Source: Cellvibrionaceae bacterium
GTDB lineage: Bacteria; Pseudomonadota; Gammaproteobacteria; Pseudomonadales; Cellvibrionaceae
Assembly (NCBI GenBank): GCA_028281575.1
Contig: JANQJP010000099.1
Location: 1 to 62,370, forward strand
Direction: 5' to 3'
DNA: 62,370 nt
Shown here: in pieces, positions 57,844-62,370 of the stretch
Position numbering within the stretch: the first letter of the stretch is position 1
Layout: each line of letters begins with the position of its first letter
Program-made: the position numbers and the translations under genes
The notes under the pieces: model-generated
Told to the model about the DNA's origin: nothing
Database searches by the model: none
The model's input: only the letters and a program-made list of their open reading frames with translations

Positions 57844-59292
57844 ATGCAAGACAAGGTCTTGATTATCGAGGACACGCGTTCCTTTGCTTTGCTATTGCAA
57901 AAGTTATTGACCGAATCCCTTGGAATAGATAGCGACATTGCATACTCGATGAAAGAAGCCGAAGATCTGTTGCAAACACGCGCCACAAACTACTTCGCTT
58001 CCATTGTCGACCTTAATCTGCCCGACGCTCACAAGGGAGAAGCTGCGGATCTCGTCGTAACCAAAAAGATCCCCGCACTGGTATTTACCAGCACCAACGA
58101 CCAGGCGCTTAAGGAAGATTTATGGGAACGGGGCATCGCCGACTATGCGAGTAAATCCGGCACTCACAGCCTGGAATACATTAGTTGGATCGTAAATCGG
58201 ATTCGAAAAAATCGCGATGTCGAAGTATTGGTTGTTGACGATTCGATTGTCGCCTGTAAGACCATGGCAAAATTATTGAAGACCCAACGCTATCAGGTTC
58301 ACGTTGCCAAATCCGGATCCGAGGCGCTAAAAACACTCTACGCCAACCCCAATATCTGTGTGGCAGTACTCGACGGTTTTATGGACGAAATGGACGGTTT
58401 TGAATTGTCGGCACTGATGCGTGAAAAACACAGTCGTGAAACGCTGGAAATTATCGGCGTATCATCACAAGGCGGACGCACGCTCTCAGCCCAATTTATG
58501 AAAGCGGGGGCCAACGACTTTTTGATCAAACCTTTTATTCCGGAAGAATTCCTCTGCCGAATTAACCACGCGGTGGATCGCGTCGAGTCCTACAAAAAAT
58601 TGAAAGAACTCAACCAAACGAAAAACCAGCTACTCGGCACCGCTGCTCACGACATTCGCGGCCCTGTCGGGGCAATCAAAACGGCGGCTGACTATATCAT
58701 CAGTCGCGAACCCTCCGAAGAAAGGCGCCAAACCTTAATTAAGATGATTCAAACCAGCAGCTCCGGTTTATTGGAATTATTAAGTGATCTCCTGGATGTA
58801 AGTGCTATTGAGAGCGGAGAAGTCAAACTCAAGCTGACCAATGAGGATTTTTCCAAAATGGTTGTTGAACGCAACTCGCTTTATAAAGCTGAAGCCGAGG
58901 CGAAAGACATCACCATTACGACAGCCATTGCCGACAACGTGGTCCTGAAATGCGACGGCGTTAAGCTGCGTCAAGTTATCGACAATTTATTAACCAATGC
59001 GATTAAGTATTCGCCCACAGACGGAAGCATTGAAATAAAACTTTACAATGACGGCAATGAAATTGTATTTAGTGTTGGCGATTCCGGGCCGGGTGTGGCG
59101 GAAGAGGAACAGTCCGACCTGTTTACACCTTTTAAAGTTCTGAGTTCCCGCGCCACCGGCGGTGAAAAAACGACGGGACTGGGCTTAACAATTGCCAACA
59201 ATGTGGTGCAAGCCCACGAGGGTGAAATTAAATACGAGCAATCGAGCTTCGGCGGCGCGCAATTTAGTGTTCGGCTGCCGCGACGAAAATAA
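57844..59292 (+). CDS. Hybrid two-component protein: REC-REC-histidine kinase
   Basis: The 482-residue cytoplasmic protein has two receiver domains at the N terminus. The first has Asp56 in FASIVDLNLPD. The second has LDGFMDEMDG, with the usual Pro replaced by Asp. A HisKA domain with AAHDIRGPVGAI and an HATPase domain (LLTNAIKYSPTD, DSGPGVAE, GLGLTIANNVV) follow. No membrane segment or sensor domain is present, so the receivers probably serve as the input. The partner is unknown. It is on the opposite strand to the AlkC-like gene. Confidence 0.9.
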   Translation: MQDKVLIIEDTRSFALLLQKLLTESLGIDSDIAYSMKEAEDLLQTRATNYFASIVDLNLPDAHKGEAADLVVTKKIPALVFTSTNDQALKEDLWERGIADYASKSGTHSLEYISWIVNRIRKNRDVEVLVVDDSIVACKTMAKLLKTQRYQVHVAKSGSEALKTLYANPNICVAVLDGFMDEMDGFELSALMREKHSRETLEIIGVSSQGGRTLSAQFMKAGANDFLIKPFIPEEFLCRINHAVDRVESYKKLKELNQTKNQLLGTAAHDIRGPVGAIKTAADYIISREPSEERRQTLIKMIQTSSSGLLELLSDLLDVSAIESGEVKLKLTNEDFSKMVVERNSLYKAEAEAKDITITTAIADNVVLKCDGVKLRQVIDNLLTNAIKYSPTDGSIEIKLYNDGNEIVFSVGDSGPGVAEEEQSDLFTPFKVLSSRATGGEKTTGLGLTIANNVVQAHEGEIKYEQSSFGGAQFSVRLPRRK

Positions 59293-59306
59293 ACCCATAA
59301 ATAGAA

Positions 59307-59750
59307 CTACTGTGCTCCGAGCGTTTTAATCAATTTGTCGAGGTGGTGGATTAAACGTGGCAGAGCAGTCTCATGCCCCTCCAGGTGAAGATCTTCGACG
59401 TCAAAATATTCTATAGCGTTCGCCAGCTCAGCGCCCCAATGCTGCTCAAGCATCGGCTTATGTTCACTTAAACTCACTGCAACGACACGATTAAAACGGG
59501 AGAAATCATGGGTTTCTACACGCAGGGGCATACGGGTATGCGCTTTAGGTGGAATATTTAATTTAGCGAGCACTGCAAGTGTATGCCTGGAAATGGGGCC
59601 CACATTGCCGTTGCCAGAAAAATCGCGCTGAATACCCTTAGAGTCTGCAGACCATTTTATCTGCTCACGTTCGGCATAATGATTAAAGTATTCCTCGGCA
59701 AAGCGACTGCGATAATAGTTACCGGTACATAAAAACAATATTGTGTTCAT
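59307..59750 (-). CDS. Low-molecular-weight protein tyrosine phosphatase-like
   Basis: The 147-residue protein begins ILFLCTGNYYRSRFAEEYF, the C-X5-R-S phosphatase loop (C8, R14, S15), with Tyr in place of the second Cys common in the family. A downstream FDVEDLHLEG could supply the general acid Asp, although the typical DP dipeptide is not there. Activity is plausible but the loop is atypical; arsenate-reductase-like function is an alternative. It lies 9 bp after yajQ. Confidence 0.8.
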   Translation of the reverse strand: MNTILFLCTGNYYRSRFAEEYFNHYAEREQIKWSADSKGIQRDFSGNGNVGPISRHTLAVLAKLNIPPKAHTRMPLRVETHDFSRFNRVVAVSLSEHKPMLEQHWGAELANAIEYFDVEDLHLEGHETALPRLIHHLDKLIKTLGAQ

Positions 59751-59759
59751 CGCGACATA

Positions 59760-60242
59760 CTAGTCCCGAAAATTTTTATATTGAAACGGCTGACCAAGGT
59801 TTGATTCCTTGATCAAATTAATGGCTGCCTGCAAATCATCACGTTTTTTTCCAGTAACTCGCAACTGCTCACCCTGAATAGCCGTTTGCACCTTCAGCTT
59901 ACTCTCTTTAATCGTTTTCACGATCTTTTTTGCCGTATCAGAATCTATGCCCTGCTTAAATCCAACACGCTGATGAAAAGTTTTGCCGGCGTGCTCTACC
60001 TTACCCGAATCCATCATCGCCGGATCAATACCGCGCTTTACCAACTTGTTAATTAAAATGTCGCGCATCTGGTCCAATTGAAAATCGGCCTCTGCCTTAA
60101 GCACCGCGTCTGGATCGCTCCAACTAAAACTCGCTTCGACCCCCCTAAAATCATAACGTGTACTTAATTCTCGCGCGGCGTTTTCCACCGCATTTTGAAT
60201 CTCATTTTTTTCGATTTCGGATACAATGTCGAAAGAAGGCAT
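59760..60242 (-). CDS. YajQ-family nucleotide-binding protein
   Basis: Starting at the ATG at 60242 gives [34 protein letters not shown], the YajQ N terminus, and a 160-residue protein of usual length. The C terminus [29 protein letters not shown] is complete. Family members bind cyclic di-GMP or other nucleotides, and some act as transcription co-factors. Confidence 0.93.
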   Translation of the reverse strand: MPSFDIVSEIEKNEIQNAVENAARELSTRYDFRGVEASFSWSDPDAVLKAEADFQLDQMRDILINKLVKRGIDPAMMDSGKVEHAGKTFHQRVGFKQGIDSDTAKKIVKTIKESKLKVQTAIQGEQLRVTGKKRDDLQAAINLIKESNLGQPFQYKNFRD

Positions 60243-60357
60243 AAATTCTTGTTCTCCGTCAGCCGTATATTGAATCAATAGGCACAAACGTATTCATCGC
60301 CGATTTAGCACGGCTAATTAATAGCTAAAATCAGCACCTGATTATTGTGGAGGGCCC

Positions 60358-62151
60358 ATGCGAGGTCAAGGTACTCAAGTACATTATGATGAAATAAGTT
60401 GGGCTACACTGACCAAACTTGTTCCCTATCTCACCCGCTATCGGCGACGCTTGATTTTGGCGCTTGCGCTACTTATTTCTGCCAAGCTCGCCAGCATTGC
60501 ACTGCCGTTTATTCTAAAGCACATCGTCGATTCACTCGACAGCCAAAATACTGCTGACGGGCTTATCGTCGTGCCGCTTGCGCTGCTCGCAGCATACGGA
60601 CTGGTCAGATTGGCAAACGTATTGTTTGCCGAACTGCGCGACACGGTTTTTGGGCGCGTGACCGAACACGCTATGCATCATATCGCGCTAAAAGTGTTTC
60701 GCCACCTTCACTCGCTGGACCTCGACTTTCATTTGAATCGCAAAACGGGTGGTTTAGCGCGCGATATCGAACGCGGTACAACAGGTATCAGTTTTTTGCT
60801 GCGCTTCATGGTATTCAATATTATCCCAACGCTATTGGAAATCTTATTGGTAATTGTCATTTTGTCGTCGCGTTACTCAACCTGGTACGGCGTGCTGGTT
60901 TTGGGCGCGATTTTGACTTATATCGCCTGGTCAGTATTTGCGACGGAAATCCGTACCAAGTATGTTCGACAGATGAACACCGCCGATTCAGACACAAATA
61001 CGCGCGCTGTCGACAGTTTATTAAATTACGAAACGGTGAAATATTTCGGCAATGAAGATTTTGAAGCAGAGCACTACGACGAAAATCTCAGCGAATGGGA
61101 GCGTGCTCGCCGGAAAAATCGTTTAAGTATTTTCGCGCTGAACGGCGGACAGGCAACCGTCATTTCCATATTTATGAGCGGCGCAATGATTATGGCAGCT
61201 TATGACGTTCGTTCAGGCGCGATGACCTTGGGTGATTTCGTACTGATAAATGCTTTTATGATGCAAATATTTATGCCACTCAATTTTTTGGGTTTCGTTT
61301 ATCGCGAGATGAAGGGGTCTATGGCGAACATTGAAAAAATGTTCACACTCCTAGAGGTACAAGCAAAGGTGACCGATCATCCAGATGCGCAAAATTTAAA
61401 AGTCACCGGTGGCGAATTACTGTTCGAGAATGTCAGTTTTTCTTACGCCAACAATCGTCAAATTTTACATGACCTCAGTTTTAGTGTTCCGGCAAAAACC
61501 AAGCTCGCGATTGTCGGTAGTAGCGGTTCGGGAAAATCAACAATCTCAAAACTAATGTTTCGCTTTTACGACCCAACTCATGGAAAAATATCCGTTGACG
61601 GTACGGATATTAAACAGGTTACGACAAAATCTTTGCGACAGGTTATGGGTTTTGTTCCTCAAGACACTGTTCTTTTCAACGCAAGTATTTACGAAAATAT
61701 TCGCTACGGCCGTATCGACGCCAGTGAAGATGAAATCCAACAAGCCATTCAGCATGCGCATCTCACCGGCTTTATCTCGGAATTACCTGAGGGTATAAAT
61801 ACCATCGTCGGCGAACGTGGACTTAAATTATCCGGCGGTGAAAAACAGCGGATTGCCATTGCCCGAACGATATTAAAAAACCCCAGCGTGCTCGTTTTTG
61901 ACGAAGCAACATCGTCGTTGGACAGTCATTCTGAACGCGAAATTTTGAATGCCGTTGATGAAATTAGTCAAAACAAAACCTGTTTAATGATAGCGCATCG
62001 ATTATCTACTATCGCTCATGCCAACAATATTATTGTGCTTGAGAACGGCAAAATTATTGAGCGCGGAACCCATCAAGATTTATTGGCGCAACAGGGTCGT
62101 TATGCAGAATTATGGAAACTGCAGGAAATTGAAGAAGAGGAGAATATTTAA
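60358..62151 (+). CDS. Atm1-type ABC exporter
   Basis: The 597-residue half-transporter has six transmembrane helices and a C-terminal ABC domain. It has Walker A GSSGSGKST, signature LSGGEKQR and Walker B VLVFDEATSSLDS. The membrane part has the HMT1/Atm1 sequence blocks HSLDLDFHLNRKTGGLARDIERGTTGISFLLRF and NYETVKYFGNEDFE. Related proteins export glutathione-linked metals or sulfur species. It starts after GGAGGG and stands alone, divergent from yajQ. Confidence 0.92.
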   Translation: MRGQGTQVHYDEISWATLTKLVPYLTRYRRRLILALALLISAKLASIALPFILKHIVDSLDSQNTADGLIVVPLALLAAYGLVRLANVLFAELRDTVFGRVTEHAMHHIALKVFRHLHSLDLDFHLNRKTGGLARDIERGTTGISFLLRFMVFNIIPTLLEILLVIVILSSRYSTWYGVLVLGAILTYIAWSVFATEIRTKYVRQMNTADSDTNTRAVDSLLNYETVKYFGNEDFEAEHYDENLSEWERARRKNRLSIFALNGGQATVISIFMSGAMIMAAYDVRSGAMTLGDFVLINAFMMQIFMPLNFLGFVYREMKGSMANIEKMFTLLEVQAKVTDHPDAQNLKVTGGELLFENVSFSYANNRQILHDLSFSVPAKTKLAIVGSSGSGKSTISKLMFRFYDPTHGKISVDGTDIKQVTTKSLRQVMGFVPQDTVLFNASIYENIRYGRIDASEDEIQQAIQHAHLTGFISELPEGINTIVGERGLKLSGGEKQRIAIARTILKNPSVLVFDEATSSLDSHSEREILNAVDEISQNKTCLMIAHRLSTIAHANNIIVLENGKIIERGTHQDLLAQQGRYAELWKLQEIEEEENI

Positions 62152-62230
62152 GTAAAGCCATGGTAGGCTTAGGAAAATAGTCCTCTGAACTTTGGCACAT
62201 ACGCGTTTGCGTGCTGATAATACTTTCAAA

Positions 62231-62370
62231 AACCGTCACTTCATGCTCCGCCATGGATGGCGGATGTTAGAGCAACGCAGGAGCAGTTATCGACGACTGC
62301 ATGGATGCAGGAGGTAGAATAACGCAGGAGCAGTTATCGAGATGAATTTGCACAGCTACAGAAATGAAGC
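62231..62370. repeat. Hairpin-type repeat cut by the window end
   Basis: From CCGTCACTTCATGCTCCGCC onward the sequence matches the interior of hairpin A, then contains two consecutive GGA-loop modules (62248-62296 and 62297-62341). The second palindrome is CTGCATGGATGCAG. The second arm, if present, lies beyond the window. Confidence 0.65.

Overview
The window looks like chromosome from a marine gammaproteobacterium of the Cellvibrionales type (Teredinibacter/Saccharophagus-like). This is inferred from the atpI-B-E-F-H-A-G-D-C, glmU, glmR-like, glmS order also seen in Pseudomonas-type genomes, the many TonB-dependent receptors, a Ser/Pro-rich lipoprotein linker, and intergenic palindromes built on ATCC/GGAT loops. 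No phage, integrase, transposase or CRISPR array is visible.

Layout. 1-6.1 kb: a complete phosphate uptake operon on the minus strand (pstS-pstC-pstA-pstB-phoU plus a small lipoprotein), with a good Pho box upstream of pstS. 6.1-6.5 kb: a MITE-like element with 34-bp perfect inverted ends, interrupted by about 200 bp of another repeat; a diverged end of the same family opens the window. 6.5-15.2 kb: TRAP transporter parts around a YciA-type thioesterase, uvrD, an exported protein with a metalloprotease-like lipoprotein, and a TlyA-type methyltransferase. 15.2-20.7 kb: an iron-uptake island (Fur box, siderophore receptor, DUF3649-like, PepSY, DUF3325-like) lying between two direct copies of a tRNA-Leu(CAG) segment of about 290 bp; the first tRNA copy is degenerate. 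20.7-26.7 kb: ROK regulator, large TonB-dependent receptor and two GDPD-family lipoproteins. 26.9-29.4 kb: a decayed TonB receptor and a surviving PepSY gene. 29.4-32.9 kb: an operon of three SPFH (HflK/HflC-like) proteins, the first fused to an N-terminal cation diffusion facilitator domain. 33-38.7 kb: di-heme lipoprotein, PhoX-family lipoprotein with a collagen-like linker, and an LVIVD-type surface protein. 39-44.2 kb: lipoprotein, small unknown, mini PstS-like protein with a porin, and a divergent chemoreceptor. 44.2-56.3 kb: glmS, glmR-like, glmU and the whole ATP synthase operon. 56.6-62.2 kb: AlkC-like repair protein, a REC-REC-histidine kinase, LMW-PTP-like protein, YajQ and an Atm1-type ABC exporter.

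Two themes recur: phosphorus acquisition (pst operon, PhoX-like protein, GDPDs, PstS-like/porin pair) and Fur-controlled iron uptake. The most unusual items are the CDF-SPFH fusion operon and a family of intergenic hairpins whose cores are alike but whose long arms are perfect or near-perfect and unrelated between copies; two of these sit inside the ATP synthase operon between atpG and atpD.
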